The notes beneath the pieces were generated by a model that worked only from the letters and a program-made list of their open reading frames with translations, made no database searches and was not told where the DNA came from. From CAWIUB01 sp963839175 (GTDB lineage Bacteria > Actinomycetota > Actinomycetes > Mycobacteriales > Jatrophihabitantaceae): a stretch of 64,000 nt of DNA. Below, piece after piece: positions 1 through 8,959 of this stretch; the first letter of the stretch is position 1; every line of letters begins with the position of its first letter. Made by a program: the position numbers and the translations under genes. The stretch is taken from positions 62,001 through 126,000 of the forward strand of contig CAWIUB010000030.1 in the NCBI GenBank assembly GCA_963839175.1, written 5' to 3'.

Positions 1-152
1 CGCTGCAGTACGTGCGCAAGGTCGCGGGGATGCGGGCGCCATCGGCACGCAACGCCGAGGCGTTCGACGACGCGGTGGCAACCATTGCCGCGGCTACTGA
101 TCGGCTCCTGGACCAGCTGATCGTGGCGGGGGCGACCCGGCGAGCGTCGTGA
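1..152 (+). CDS. DUF2277 family protein, C-terminal part (5' end outside window)
   Basis: Only the last 49 codons are present, read from base 3 to the TGA at 150-152. The translation begins LQYVRKVAGMRAPSARNAEA and ends in an Ala-rich amphipathic helix. This matches the C-terminal half of the small DUF2277 proteins, which carry a YVRKxSGxxxPSxxN signature and have no established biochemical role. The stop overlaps the GTG of the next gene by four bases (GTGA), so the two are probably co-transcribed. Family assignment is from remembered sequence pattern. Confidence 0.7.
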   Translation, partial: LQYVRKVAGMRAPSARNAEAFDDAVATIAAATDRLLDQLIVAGATRRAS

Positions 153-1114
153 GGCAACCCCACAAGATCGTCGACTACGACAGCAACGACTACGACTACC
201 GGACCTTCTGGGTCGGCCGTGACTACGAGCAACGGTCGGAGGCCGCGGTCCTCAACCGGTGCGTGCGGCGCCTCGGCCACGCGGAGTGGCTGATCGATCT
301 GGGCGCCGGCTACGGCCGCAACTATCCCCACTATCGGGCGGTCGCACACAACGTCGCGCTCGTCGACTACTCGACGAACAACCTCGAGACGGCGGCCGGG
401 CTGTACACGTCAGACGTGGTGTCCGGGCGCGTGCAGCTGGTCCGCGCCGATCTGAATGCGCTGCCGTTTCGCGACGGCGCGTTCGATGCCGGCGTCACGA
501 TCCGGGTGCTGCATCACCTGCCCGACGTCGAGCGAACGCTGCCCGAGATGCTGCGGACGTTGGCCGCGCAGGCGCTGATCGACGTTCCGATCAAGCACCA
601 CGTCTTCGAGCGGCTGCGCGCGTTCGCGCGCAACGGCTATCCGGGCATCGTGCAGACGGCGAGCGCCGCGCCCCGCGTGCTCGGCGAGTCCGACTATCCC
701 TTCTACGCGTTCCATCTTGACGCAATTCGTCGGCAGCTCGACCGCGCAGGATGGGATTCGGAAATTGCGGCGAGCGTCAACAATTTCCGCAGGTGGGACC
801 AGGTGCTGCCGCGTCCCGTGGTGGCGGCGCTGAATCCGGCCGTGCGCGGTCTGGAGGTCATTGCGCAGCGGGTGGGCCGTGACTGGTGGGGCCCCAACCA
901 GTTCCTCCACGCGCGGCGGCGGTCCGCGCTTGTGCCGGACCTGGCCGCTGCGCCAGAAGCAGCCCCCGCAGCGATGGCTGCCCTCGCACCGCGGATGTGC
1001 TGCCCGTCGTGTCACGGATCGTTGCGTTGGAGCCCCGACTCGGCGGGTTGCACCAGATGCGATCTGACGTTCCGTCGACGCGGCGCCTACTGGGACTTCA
1101 CCATCCAAGGCTGA
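149..1114 (+). CDS. Class I SAM-dependent methyltransferase with C-terminal zinc ribbon
   Basis: 321 residues. The SAM-binding motif I is DLGAGYG at residues 50-56, followed by an acidic strand end (VALVDYS, about 69-75) and a post-motif RADLNALPF, typical of the Methyltransf_11 fold. The last 40 residues hold two CxxC pairs (Cys285/288 and Cys301/304), a Trm112-like zinc ribbon that may help bind substrate or partner. The substrate cannot be inferred. The GTG start overlaps the stop of the DUF2277 gene. pdxT follows after 6 bases, so the gene sits where pdxS is usually found in actinobacteria. Confidence 0.8.
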   Translation: MRQPHKIVDYDSNDYDYRTFWVGRDYEQRSEAAVLNRCVRRLGHAEWLIDLGAGYGRNYPHYRAVAHNVALVDYSTNNLETAAGLYTSDVVSGRVQLVRADLNALPFRDGAFDAGVTIRVLHHLPDVERTLPEMLRTLAAQALIDVPIKHHVFERLRAFARNGYPGIVQTASAAPRVLGESDYPFYAFHLDAIRRQLDRAGWDSEIAASVNNFRRWDQVLPRPVVAALNPAVRGLEVIAQRVGRDWWGPNQFLHARRRSALVPDLAAAPEAAPAAMAALAPRMCCPSCHGSLRWSPDSAGCTRCDLTFRRRGAYWDFTIQG

Positions 1115-1120
1115 CCTGCG

Positions 1121-1723
1121 GTGTCCGTGACGATCGGCGTGCTGGCGCTGCAGGGCGACGTGCGCGAACACCTGGCGGTGGTGCGCGGTCTGGGCGCGAC
1201 CGCCGTCGCGGTTCGGCGTCCGGCGGAGCTCGCGGCAGTGGACGGGCTGATCCTGCCCGGCGGCGAGTCGACGACCATGGTCAAGCTGGCCAGGACTTTC
1301 GAGCTGCTCGATCCGTTGCGAGGTCGTATCGCCGACGGACTGCCGGTATATGGCTCCTGCGCCGGCATGATCCTGCTTGCGGACCGCCTCGCGGACGGCT
1401 CCGGTCTCGACACAACGATCGGCGGCATCGACATGACCGTGCGGCGCAATGCCTTCGGCCGCCAGGTCGACTCGTTCGAGCAGGACGTGGCATTCGCCGG
1501 CCTGGATGGGGTGCCGGTGCGTGCCGTATTCATCCGCGCGCCGTGGGTCGACTCGCTCGGAGCCTGCGCCGAACCGCTCGCGACACTGCGCACGGGCTCG
1601 TTAGCGGGACGGGTCGTCGCCGTAGGGCAAGGCCGCCTGCTGGCCACCTCGTTCCATCCCGAGATCACTGGCGACACCCGCGTCCACGAGCTGTTCGTCC
1701 GCACAGTCCGCGCAGCCGCGTGA
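1121..1723 (+). CDS. pdxT: Pyridoxal 5'-phosphate synthase glutaminase subunit PdxT
   Basis: 200 residues, normal for PdxT. It hydrolyses glutamine and channels ammonia to PdxS, which builds PLP from ribose 5-phosphate and glyceraldehyde 3-phosphate. Visible signatures are LALQGDV near the N-terminus, LPGGEST (45-51), the nucleophile Cys80 in YGSCAGM, and the His179/Glu181 pair in SFHPE, so the triad is complete. The start is GTG 1121, with GTG 1127 possible. The partner pdxS is not in the window and must lie elsewhere. yebC, the usual downstream neighbour, is displaced by four genes. Confidence 0.95.
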   Translation: MSVTIGVLALQGDVREHLAVVRGLGATAVAVRRPAELAAVDGLILPGGESTTMVKLARTFELLDPLRGRIADGLPVYGSCAGMILLADRLADGSGLDTTIGGIDMTVRRNAFGRQVDSFEQDVAFAGLDGVPVRAVFIRAPWVDSLGACAEPLATLRTGSLAGRVVAVGQGRLLATSFHPEITGDTRVHELFVRTVRAAA

Positions 1724-1841
1724 ACGGTCCGGACGAAAGCCGTCACGAGGCTGCCGCCCGGTCGAGATGATCTTGTTACTTCGGTGGACCTGAACTCCCG
1801 GTAACCTGTGGGCGTGGCGCGGACCTGCGAGCGTCCGGCGG

Positions 1842-2732
1842 GTGCGATGTTCAGGCTTGAACGTGGTAGGTAGCACCGGCTCGGTGAACGGCGCCCACCT
1901 GGGCGAGCTGTTCCTCAGCCTGTTCGACGACGCCGCCATGTTCCCGCCAAAGGACATGGCACTCAACGATGCGCTAACCGCATACTGCCGGCACCGGATG
2001 GCCTGGTACAGCGAGATGATCGGCCCCTTCGTCTGCCTGGCCGGGCGGCTGCGGGCCCTTGACTCGCTCGCCCGGAGTCAGGGCATCGAGCACGTCGATG
2101 TGTCGGCCGTGGTACCTGAAGGAGTCAGCGCGGTCCCGGCAACCGTCGACTCCGCGCGCGGCTGCCCACGTGTCCGGCTGCGCGCGATCGAGGTTCCCCT
2201 GGGATCGCACCGGCTCCCGGAGGCGTTGCGCGTGCTGTCGCCCCTCGCGACCGATGCGTGCACCGTGTTCCTCGAGATCGACCTGCCGGCGATCACCGAG
2301 CTGCGGGTACACCAACTCGCTCCATCGGGCGTCAGGCTGAAGCTGCGCACCGGCGAGACCTCGATCGATGCCTTCCAGACGGAGTCGGAGCTGGCTCGGG
2401 CCCTCGTACTCGGCGCCGCCGAGCGGCTCGCGTTCAAATGCACCGCCGGGCTGCACCACGCGGTGCGCCACCGCGATCGCGACACGTTCTTCCAGCACCA
2501 CGGCGTCCTCAACATCGCACTGGCCGCCCGGCTGGCGAGTGCGACCGGAAGCGTGCGGTCGACCCAAGCGGTGCTTGCCGAGCGCGATCCGCGCTCGATC
2601 GCGTACCAAATCGGCGATCTGTCCCGCGCCGACGTCCGGGCGATCCGCACTCTGTTCAGCTGCGTCAGCACGCATAACGTCGCTGACCCCTTGCACGACC
2701 TGGTCGACCTCGGTCTCATCGCCGGCCGATGA
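1842..2732 (+). CDS. Conserved actinobacterial protein of unknown function
   Basis: Up to 296 residues from GTG 1842. TTG 1857, GTG 1863 and GTG 1884 are in-frame alternatives and no strong Shine-Dalgarno decides between them. A TAACCT -10-like box lies at 1802-1807. The C-terminal half contains VRLKLRTGE, LAFKCTAGLHHAVRH and HHGVLNI, which I recall from uncharacterised Streptomyces proteins. The His/Lys-rich blocks at about residues 200-230 look like a ligand or active site. No signal peptide or membrane segment is seen. The stop overlaps the ATG of the next gene (ATGA), so the two are probably translated together. I assign no function. Confidence 0.65.
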   Translation: MRCSGLNVVGSTGSVNGAHLGELFLSLFDDAAMFPPKDMALNDALTAYCRHRMAWYSEMIGPFVCLAGRLRALDSLARSQGIEHVDVSAVVPEGVSAVPATVDSARGCPRVRLRAIEVPLGSHRLPEALRVLSPLATDACTVFLEIDLPAITELRVHQLAPSGVRLKLRTGETSIDAFQTESELARALVLGAAERLAFKCTAGLHHAVRHRDRDTFFQHHGVLNIALAARLASATGSVRSTQAVLAERDPRSIAYQIGDLSRADVRAIRTLFSCVSTHNVADPLHDLVDLGLIAGR

Positions 2733-4162
2733 CCGTGGGCGACGGGGGCCTGCCCGACCCAGCCGTGGTGGTGCTCGTGGGTGCGTCAGGAGCGGGCAAG
2801 TCGACCTGGGCCAGCGCCCGGTATCGCCGGCACGAGGTGGTGTCCTCCGACCAACTGCGCGCCGTCGTGGGCAGCGGGGAGCACGATCTGGACGCGACCA
2901 CGGACGCCTTCGCCCTGCTCGACGCGATCGTGGCCGCGCGGACCAAACGGGGCCTCACGACCGTCGTCGACACCCTCGGGCTCGACCGGGCGCGGCGGCG
3001 TGGCTATCTGGCTGCCGCGCGGGACGCCGGGCTGCCGGCGCTCGTCGTCGTCTTCGACACCGATCCCGCCGAGGCCAGGCGGCGCAATCGCGCTCGCGAG
3101 CGGCCCGTACCAGCGGTGGCGCTGGCCGCGCAACTGCGCCGGATGGCCGACGCCGGCCGGGAGATCGCCGATGAAGGCTGGTACGCCGTGTTGCGCTTCA
3201 GCGGCCCGGCCCCGATGCAGCCCCAGCCGAGACCGGTGCCGGAAGCTGCACGCCCGTTCCCTGAATCGCCGCTGCGCTTCGTTCTGCAGATCTCCAGATT
3301 CTCGTGGGGCGACGACCCCGCCCGCTGGCTGACATCGGTGGCCCGGGTTGCCGACCAGGCGGGCTTCGACGGTGTCGCGCTCATGGATCACCTGATCCAG
3401 ATCCCGCAGGTCGGCCGGCCCTGGGATCCCATCCCACAACCGTGGGTCACGCTGGGCCTGCTCGCCGGCTTGCCCACCCGGCTGCGGCTGGGCGCACTCG
3501 TCAGCCCAGTCACGTTCCACGCCCCAGGCGTGCTGGCCAAGACCGTTGCCACGCTCGACGCGCTCACCGGTGGGCGGGCATTCTGCGGCCTCGGCGTGGG
3601 CTGGTGGGCCCGTGAGCATGCCGCCTTCGACCTGCCGTTCCCGCCCGGCGCGCAGCGACTCGAGCTGCTCGAACGGTGCATTGAGACGATGCGCGCCCTG
3701 TGGCGTCCGGGGACCAAGCCTTACACCGGTGAGCAGGTCTCACTGCCGGAGACGACCTGCTATCCCCGGCCGGTGGGCGATATTCCGATCATCGTCGGCG
3801 GCACGGGTCCACGGACATTGCAGATCGCCGCACGACTCGCCGACGCGTGCAACGTGCCGTCCGACCTCGACGCAGTCGACCGAGCGGTGGCGGCGATGCG
3901 AGGCCGCGACGTGACAGTGCTCGACGTGCCGGTGATCGGCCGGGACCGTGAGCAGGTCGCGACCCTGGTCGAGCGGTTACGAGGCCGCACAGCCGCTCCG
4001 GCGTTTGCTCGCCGGCATCATGCGGGGACGGTGCCCGAGCACATCGCGCGCATGCGCGAGCTGGGCAAGCGCGGCGTGCGAAGCGTATTCGTCGCGCTAC
4101 CCGACCTGGCCGGGCCGGACGACGTCGAGCGCCTGGCCCCGGTTGTCGCGGCCTTCGCCTGA
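2729..4162 (+). CDS. Fusion protein: AAA_33-type P-loop kinase + LLM-class (F420-dependent type) oxidoreductase
   Basis: 477 residues with two domains. Residues 11-155 form a polynucleotide-kinase-like P-loop domain: Walker A GASGAGKST at 18-26, the SSDQLR and VVDTLGLD strands, and a basic RRRNRARERP lid. Residues about 170-477 are a luciferase-like flavin/F420 oxidoreductase with FVLQISRFSW, GVALMDHL, RLRLGALVSPVTFHAPG, GLGVGWWAREHAAF and PIIVGGTGPRTL. In F420-dependent relatives such a barrel transfers hydride to small substrates. The start is fixed by the ATGA overlap with the preceding unknown gene. Neither substrate is inferable. I see no frameshift at the join, so this looks like a true fusion. 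Confidence 0.8.
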   Translation: MTVGDGGLPDPAVVVLVGASGAGKSTWASARYRRHEVVSSDQLRAVVGSGEHDLDATTDAFALLDAIVAARTKRGLTTVVDTLGLDRARRRGYLAAARDAGLPALVVVFDTDPAEARRRNRARERPVPAVALAAQLRRMADAGREIADEGWYAVLRFSGPAPMQPQPRPVPEAARPFPESPLRFVLQISRFSWGDDPARWLTSVARVADQAGFDGVALMDHLIQIPQVGRPWDPIPQPWVTLGLLAGLPTRLRLGALVSPVTFHAPGVLAKTVATLDALTGGRAFCGLGVGWWAREHAAFDLPFPPGAQRLELLERCIETMRALWRPGTKPYTGEQVSLPETTCYPRPVGDIPIIVGGTGPRTLQIAARLADACNVPSDLDAVDRAVAAMRGRDVTVLDVPVIGRDREQVATLVERLRGRTAAPAFARRHHAGTVPEHIARMRELGKRGVRSVFVALPDLAGPDDVERLAPVVAAFA

Positions 4163-4180
4163 CGAAGCCGTCCAGCTAGC

Positions 4181-4846
4181 GTGTCCGGCGTGACGACGCC
4201 CATCGATATCGCAGCCACCGACCATCTGCTCTCGACCACGAGGGCGGTCCGCAAGCGTCTCGACCTGGCCCGCCCGGTCGAGCATGAGGTGATCCTGGAC
4301 TGCCTGCGGCTGGCGACCCAAGCGCCCACCGGGGGCAACACCCAGGGCTGGCGTTTCGTCGTCGTCACAGAGCCGGACAAGCGAGCCAAGCTCGGCGAGT
4401 TCTACCGCTCGGGCAGTGCGGAGTACATGAAGGCCAAGGCCCAGTTACCGGTCCGGGACGAGCAGATGGCCCGAGTGCGCTCTTCGTCGCAGTACCTCGT
4501 CGACGTGATCGACCGGGTACCCGTGCTGGTGATCCCTTGCCAGTACGGTCGGATCACCGATGTCGCCGAGGCCGCACCGTTCTTCGGCTCGATCATGCCG
4601 GCGATCTGGAGCTTCATGCTCGCGCTGCGCTCGCGGGGGCTGGGCTCGGTCTGGACGACGTTCCATCTGGCTCACGAGCGGGAGACGGCGCAGCTACTCG
4701 GTATCCCCGACAACGTCACGCAGGCGGCGATGATCCCGGTCGCGTATGCGACCGGCGGTGACTTCAAGCCGGCTGCTCGCCGTCCGATCGAGCAGATTAC
4801 CTATTGGAACGACTGGCCCGCCCGGACCGGGCGCGCTGGCGGGTAG
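4181..4846 (+). CDS. Nitroreductase family protein (FMN-dependent NAD(P)H oxidoreductase)
   Basis: 221 residues from GTG 4181 (GTG 4190 also in frame). The N-terminal STTRAVRKRLDLARPV and LRLATQAPTGGNTQGWRFVVV form the FMN phosphate-binding signature. GLGSVWTTFHLAHERETAQLLGIP and the C-terminal ARRPIEQITYWNDW complete the fold. These enzymes reduce nitro groups, quinones or related acceptors; the natural substrate is unknown. The 3' end runs 50 bases into the 3' end of the convergent P-type ATPase gene, so the two mRNAs are complementary there. Confidence 0.88.
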   Translation: MSGVTTPIDIAATDHLLSTTRAVRKRLDLARPVEHEVILDCLRLATQAPTGGNTQGWRFVVVTEPDKRAKLGEFYRSGSAEYMKAKAQLPVRDEQMARVRSSSQYLVDVIDRVPVLVIPCQYGRITDVAEAAPFFGSIMPAIWSFMLALRSRGLGSVWTTFHLAHERETAQLLGIPDNVTQAAMIPVAYATGGDFKPAARRPIEQITYWNDWPARTGRAGG

Positions 4847-7256
4847 CCAGCGCCACAGCGCGGTAGGCGAGCTCGACCAGGAAGGCACCCGCCCCGCCGA
4901 TCGCCGCGGCGACCAGTACGCGCAGCGGAGTCGGGTGCAGCAGGAAGATGTCGGTGGCCAGGGCCGGGATGGCGACGATCACCGCGACGGCGCCCGCCAT
5001 TGTGGCGACCAGCAGCAGCTTCCAGCCCGCCAGCGGACGAGCCAGCACGAGCACCACCCACAGCGAAATGATCAACACGACCAGCGCGGCTGTCGTGCGT
5101 CCGCCGTCAACCCCGGCGGTGTCGTCCAGCAGCCGGATCGTCCGGTATCCGGCGTACGCGGCCACTCCGATCAGCAGCCCGGTAGGTATGGCAAAGCGCA
5201 GCACCCGGTGCAGGAAGCCGGGAATGTAGCGCCGCCGGTTGGGGCCCAGCGCGAGGAAGAAGCCCGGGATGCCGATCGTCACCGCCGAGATCAGCGTGAG
5301 CTGGATCGGGGCGAGCGGATACGCCTCGGCGGTGACCGCGATGATGAGCGCAAGCACGAGCGAGTAGATGTTCTTGACCAGGAACAGGTTGGCCGCCCGT
5401 TCGATGTTGGCGATGACCCGGCGGCCCTCGGCCACGACGTCCGGCAGGTGCGCGAACTTGCCGTCGAGCAGCACGAGCTGCGCTACGGCCCGGGTCGCCG
5501 GGGAGCCGTTGCCCATCGCCACACCGATGTCGGCGTCCTTGAGGGCCAGCGCGTCGTTGACCCCGTCGCCGGTCATCGCCACCACGTGCCCGCGCTTTTG
5601 CAACGCCGCGACCACAGCGCGCTTCTGCTGGGGCGTGACGCGGCCGAACACGCTGTGCCCGTCGAGCACGTCGGCCAGCTCGTCGAGGTCATCCGGCAGC
5701 TCGCGCGCGTCCATGGCATCGGACGCTGACGTCACGCCCGGGACGCCGACGCTTGCCGCCACCGAGCCCACCGTGCGCGGGTTGTCGCCGGAGATCACCT
5801 TCAACGCCACGCCCTGCTCGGAGAAGTACCGCATCGTGTCAGACGCGTCCTCCCGGACGCGCTCAGCCAGCACCGTCAGCGCCATCGGTGTCAGCTGCGG
5901 CGGCAGCGCTGCCGGGGCAGCGGCTTCGTCGGCGTCATCGCGCAGCTGGTGCGGCGAATGGGCGAGCAGCAGCACCCGTCGGCCCGCGGCCGCAATCTCG
6001 TCCGCCGTGGCCCTGGCTCGTTGCTGCACGTCGTCGACCGGATGCGGCAGAACCATCTCTGGGCCGCCGAGTACCCAGGTGCCGTGCCCATCGGCGGCCA
6101 CGGCCGACCACTTGCGCGCGGACGAGAACGGGATGCTGCCGGCGCGCGCCCATGACGTCGAGCCGAACTCGGCACCAAGCGCGGTCGACGTTGCGTTCGC
6201 GTCCGGACCGCCGGCGGACAGGGCCAGGGCGTCTCGGACGTCGGCCTCCTCGGCGCCGTCCAGTATCTGCAAGCGGTCGAACACGATGTCGCCGTGCGTG
6301 AGCGTGCCGGTCTTGTCCAGGCAGACCACATCGACGCGAGCGAGCCCTTCCACCGCTGGCAATTCCTGCACGAGGGTCTGTTTGCGGGCCACCGAGACGG
6401 TTGCGATCACGAACGCCAGGCTGGTCAGCAAGACGAGCCCCTCGGGCACCATGCCGACCAGCGCGGCCACCGTCCCCGTCACGCCGTCCTGCCAGCCTTC
6501 GTTGTCCTTGCTGCGGAACTGGCTCCACAGCAAGAACGGGCCCACCACGAGCATCACCAGCGAGATCCACCGCAGCAGCAAGTTCGTGCCGGCAACCAGC
6601 TCGGAATGCACCACAGTGAACCGCCGTGCCTCGGCCGCGAGCTTGGTCGCGTACGCCTCCGCACCGACCGCCGTCGCCTGGAATCGGCCCTGTCCCGCGA
6701 CCACGATCGAGCCCGACCGGACCTCGTCGTCGGCGGACTTCGCGACCGGATCGGATTCGCCCGTCAGCAATGACTCGTCGATCTCCAGACCGGTTGAATC
6801 GGTGACCACGCCGTCGGCGGGCACCTGGTCGCCGGCTCGCAGCTCGAGCAGGTCGTCGGCTACGACCGCACCGACCTCGGCCTCGCTGACCACGCCACCG
6901 CGCACAATGCGGGCCCGCGGTGCGTTGAGCACGGCCAGCCGGTCGAGTGTGCGTTTGGCGCGAACTTCCTGGATGATGCCGATCGCCGAGTTCGCCAGGA
7001 TGACCAGGCCGAATAGTCCGTTCTGCCACCGCCCGGTGGCCAGGATGATGACGAACAGGGTCGCCAGCAGGCCGTTGAAGACGGTAAAGACGTTCGCCCG
7101 GACGATCTCGCCGATCGTGCGGCTGGTGTGCGCCTCGACCGTGTTCGTACGGCCGGCGGCGACCCGTTCGGCGACCTGTGCTTCGGTCAGGCCCTCCGGC
7201 GCAGTTCGGAATGCGGGCTGCGTCAGCGGCGTGCTCGTGGCGGCGTCGGTCGTCAT
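4797..7256 (-). CDS. P-type cation-transporting ATPase, CtpE-like
   Basis: 819 residues from ATG 7256, preceded by GGGACGAG; TTG 7274 would add six residues. Motifs in order are the N-terminal cation ATPase domain, TGES of the actuator domain (about 165-168), the membrane motif GMVPEGL (about 269), the phosphorylation site DKTGT (Asp about 314), and TGDGVNDALALKDADIG of the P domain, followed by six C-terminal membrane segments. The PEGL motif and overall length resemble mycobacterial CtpE, a calcium transporter, so calcium is the best guess. It is divergent from yebC and overlaps the nitroreductase end by 50 bases. Confidence 0.88.
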   Translation of the reverse strand: MTTDAATSTPLTQPAFRTAPEGLTEAQVAERVAAGRTNTVEAHTSRTIGEIVRANVFTVFNGLLATLFVIILATGRWQNGLFGLVILANSAIGIIQEVRAKRTLDRLAVLNAPRARIVRGGVVSEAEVGAVVADDLLELRAGDQVPADGVVTDSTGLEIDESLLTGESDPVAKSADDEVRSGSIVVAGQGRFQATAVGAEAYATKLAAEARRFTVVHSELVAGTNLLLRWISLVMLVVGPFLLWSQFRSKDNEGWQDGVTGTVAALVGMVPEGLVLLTSLAFVIATVSVARKQTLVQELPAVEGLARVDVVCLDKTGTLTHGDIVFDRLQILDGAEEADVRDALALSAGGPDANATSTALGAEFGSTSWARAGSIPFSSARKWSAVAADGHGTWVLGGPEMVLPHPVDDVQQRARATADEIAAAGRRVLLLAHSPHQLRDDADEAAAPAALPPQLTPMALTVLAERVREDASDTMRYFSEQGVALKVISGDNPRTVGSVAASVGVPGVTSASDAMDARELPDDLDELADVLDGHSVFGRVTPQQKRAVVAALQKRGHVVAMTGDGVNDALALKDADIGVAMGNGSPATRAVAQLVLLDGKFAHLPDVVAEGRRVIANIERAANLFLVKNIYSLVLALIIAVTAEAYPLAPIQLTLISAVTIGIPGFFLALGPNRRRYIPGFLHRVLRFAIPTGLLIGVAAYAGYRTIRLLDDTAGVDGGRTTAALVVLIISLWVVLVLARPLAGWKLLLVATMAGAVAVIVAIPALATDIFLLHPTPLRVLVAAAIGGAGAFLVELAYRAVALATRQRARSGRASRSNR

Positions 7257-7330
7257 CTCGTCCCAATCGTGCAACTTTCGGCCCTGTCAGGCGACCCAGG
7301 GTTGCAAAATCGCGGAAGGGCCGCTCTCAC

Positions 7331-7336
7331 TAGAAT
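7331..7336 (+). promoter_or_regulatory. Putative -10 box upstream of yebC
   Basis: TAGAAT lies 41 bases before the yebC ATG in the 120-bp divergent gap with the ATPase gene. A TTGCAA is present at 7302-7307, but the 23-base gap is too long for a standard -35. The call therefore rests on the -10 alone. Confidence 0.4.
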
Positions 7337-7377
7337 GGCGCGATTAGCCGGATTGACTCTGACCAGGGCGGGCATCG

Positions 7378-8130
7378 ATGAGCGGCCACTCGAAATGGGC
7401 GACCACCAAGCACAAGAAAGCTGTGGTGGACGCCAAGCGGGGAAAGCTGTTCGCCAAGCTCATCAAGAACATCGAAGTCGCCGCGCGCACCGGCGGTGGC
7501 GACCCGGACGGGAACCCGACGCTCTTTGACGCGATCCAGAAGGCCCGCAAGACGTCTGTGCCCATCGATAACATCGAGCGGGCGGTCAAGCGCGGATCCG
7601 GGGCTGAGGCTGGTGGTTCGGACTGGCAGACGATCACCTACGAGGGCTACGGGCCGAATGGCGTCGCCGTCCTCATCGAGTGCCTGACCGACAACCGCAA
7701 CCGCGCGGCGAGCGAGGTCCGTACGGCGATGACCCGCAACGGCGGGTCGATGGCCGACCCGGGGTCGGTCTCCTACCTGTTCGCCCGCAAGGGCGTGGTG
7801 ATCGTCCCCAAGCAGGCCGCGATCTCGGACGACGACATGCTGGCGGCCGTGCTGGACGCCGGGGCCGAAGAAGTGAACGACCTGGGCGATTCGTTCGAGG
7901 TCGTCAGCGAGGCCACCCACCTCGTCCCGGTGCGCACCGCCCTGCAGGACGCCGGCATCGCCTACGAGTCGGCCGAGCAGGCATTCATCCCGAGCGTGCA
8001 GGTGCCGCTCGACGAGGACGGCGCGCGTAAGGTGTTCCGGCTCATCGACGCGCTCGAGGACTGCGACGACGTGCAGAACGTCTACGCGAACTTCGACGTC
8101 AGCGACGAAATCATGGAGTCCGTCGGCTGA
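7378..8130 (+). CDS. yebC: YebC/PmpR family translation/transcription regulator
   Basis: 250 residues, full length. The N-terminal MSGHSKWATTKHKKAVVDAK block and KLIKNIEVAAR are diagnostic of the family. Members bind DNA in some bacteria, and recent work on relatives (TACO1, YebC2) shows relief of ribosome stalling at proline runs. In actinobacteria the gene normally lies between pdxT and ruvC. Here the order is kept, but a minus-strand M50 protease gene is inserted before ruvC. The ATG start directly precedes the conserved N-terminus. Confidence 0.93.
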   Translation: MSGHSKWATTKHKKAVVDAKRGKLFAKLIKNIEVAARTGGGDPDGNPTLFDAIQKARKTSVPIDNIERAVKRGSGAEAGGSDWQTITYEGYGPNGVAVLIECLTDNRNRAASEVRTAMTRNGGSMADPGSVSYLFARKGVVIVPKQAAISDDDMLAAVLDAGAEEVNDLGDSFEVVSEATHLVPVRTALQDAGIAYESAEQAFIPSVQVPLDEDGARKVFRLIDALEDCDDVQNVYANFDVSDEIMESVG

Positions 8131-8136
8131 CCCGGG

Positions 8137-8913
8137 TCAGAAGACCGTGCTGCGCCAGAAGCGGAACAGTTCGTACCCCACTGCCCACAGGGCCTGCGGG
8201 GCGCCGGTGCGGTCGTAGAGCCACTCCACCGTGTCGAAGAACCACACGTTGAGCTGGTTCACTTGCAGCAGCACGAACACGCCGAGCATGCCCCAGGGCT
8301 TGACCGGCTCTAGCGAGCGGGCGGTCTGCGGCTCGAGGTAGGGCTCGACGATCGCGTACCCGTCCAGGCCAGGGATGGGCAACAGGTTGAGCACCGCGGC
8401 GCTCACCTGCAGGAAGCCGAGAAAGGCGATCCCCGACCAGAAGCGCAGGTGGTCGTCGGCGTGCCCGCGAGCGATCGCCAGCAGCACGATTGCCAGCAGG
8501 ACATTCACGAGCGGCCCGACCCCGGCGGACAGGCTCTGCTGCCACCGGGTCCGGAACGCGTGCCGGTGCAGGTAGACAGCGCCGCCGGGCAGGCCGATGC
8601 CGCCCTGCGCGATGAACAGCAACGGAAGCGCGACCGAGAGCACCGGATGGGCGTACCGGAACGGATTGAGGGTGAGGTATCCCGCAGCCTCGACGTCGGT
8701 GTCGCCAGCCCGGTAGGCCGCGTAGGCGTGCGCAAACTCGTGCAGGCACAGCGAGACGAGCCAGCCGCCCACGACCAGCAGGAACACGCCGAGACGGACG
8801 TCGCGCCAGGCCAGCGCTCCGCCGACCGCGCCGAGTCCCACAACGGCGAGGAACACCGGGCTGACCCGCATGCGTCGTCGGCGCGGCGTCGGCAGCGCGT
8901 ACATGGCGCTCAA
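8137..8913 (-). CDS. Site-2 protease family (M50) integral membrane metalloprotease
   Basis: 258 residues with several hydrophobic segments. The zinc motif HEFAH is at 58-62 inside the second membrane helix, and the third ligand is Asp184 in NLLPIPGLDGY, so the active site is complete. It belongs to the compact Rip2/Rip3-like group, which has no PDZ domain. The N-terminus carries a basic PTPRRRRMR stretch that should face the cytosol. Substrates of this group (anti-sigma factors or signal-peptide remnants) cannot be inferred. It is convergent with yebC (6-base gap) and divergent from ruvC, with its 5' end 46 bases from the SOS box. Confidence 0.9.
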   Translation of the reverse strand: MSAMYALPTPRRRRMRVSPVFLAVVGLGAVGGALAWRDVRLGVFLLVVGGWLVSLCLHEFAHAYAAYRAGDTDVEAAGYLTLNPFRYAHPVLSVALPLLFIAQGGIGLPGGAVYLHRHAFRTRWQQSLSAGVGPLVNVLLAIVLLAIARGHADDHLRFWSGIAFLGFLQVSAAVLNLLPIPGLDGYAIVEPYLEPQTARSLEPVKPWGMLGVFVLLQVNQLNVWFFDTVEWLYDRTGAPQALWAVGYELFRFWRSTVF

Positions 8914-8959
8914 CAGTAGGGCGTGTCGCCGCGCGTTATCGCGAAAGCGTCGTAGTGTG

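Noticed and set aside
5368..7347. 659-codon plus-strand frame opposite the P-type ATPase
   Set aside because: Ser/Thr/Arg-rich antisense shadow with no motifs. The minus strand encodes an intact ATPase.
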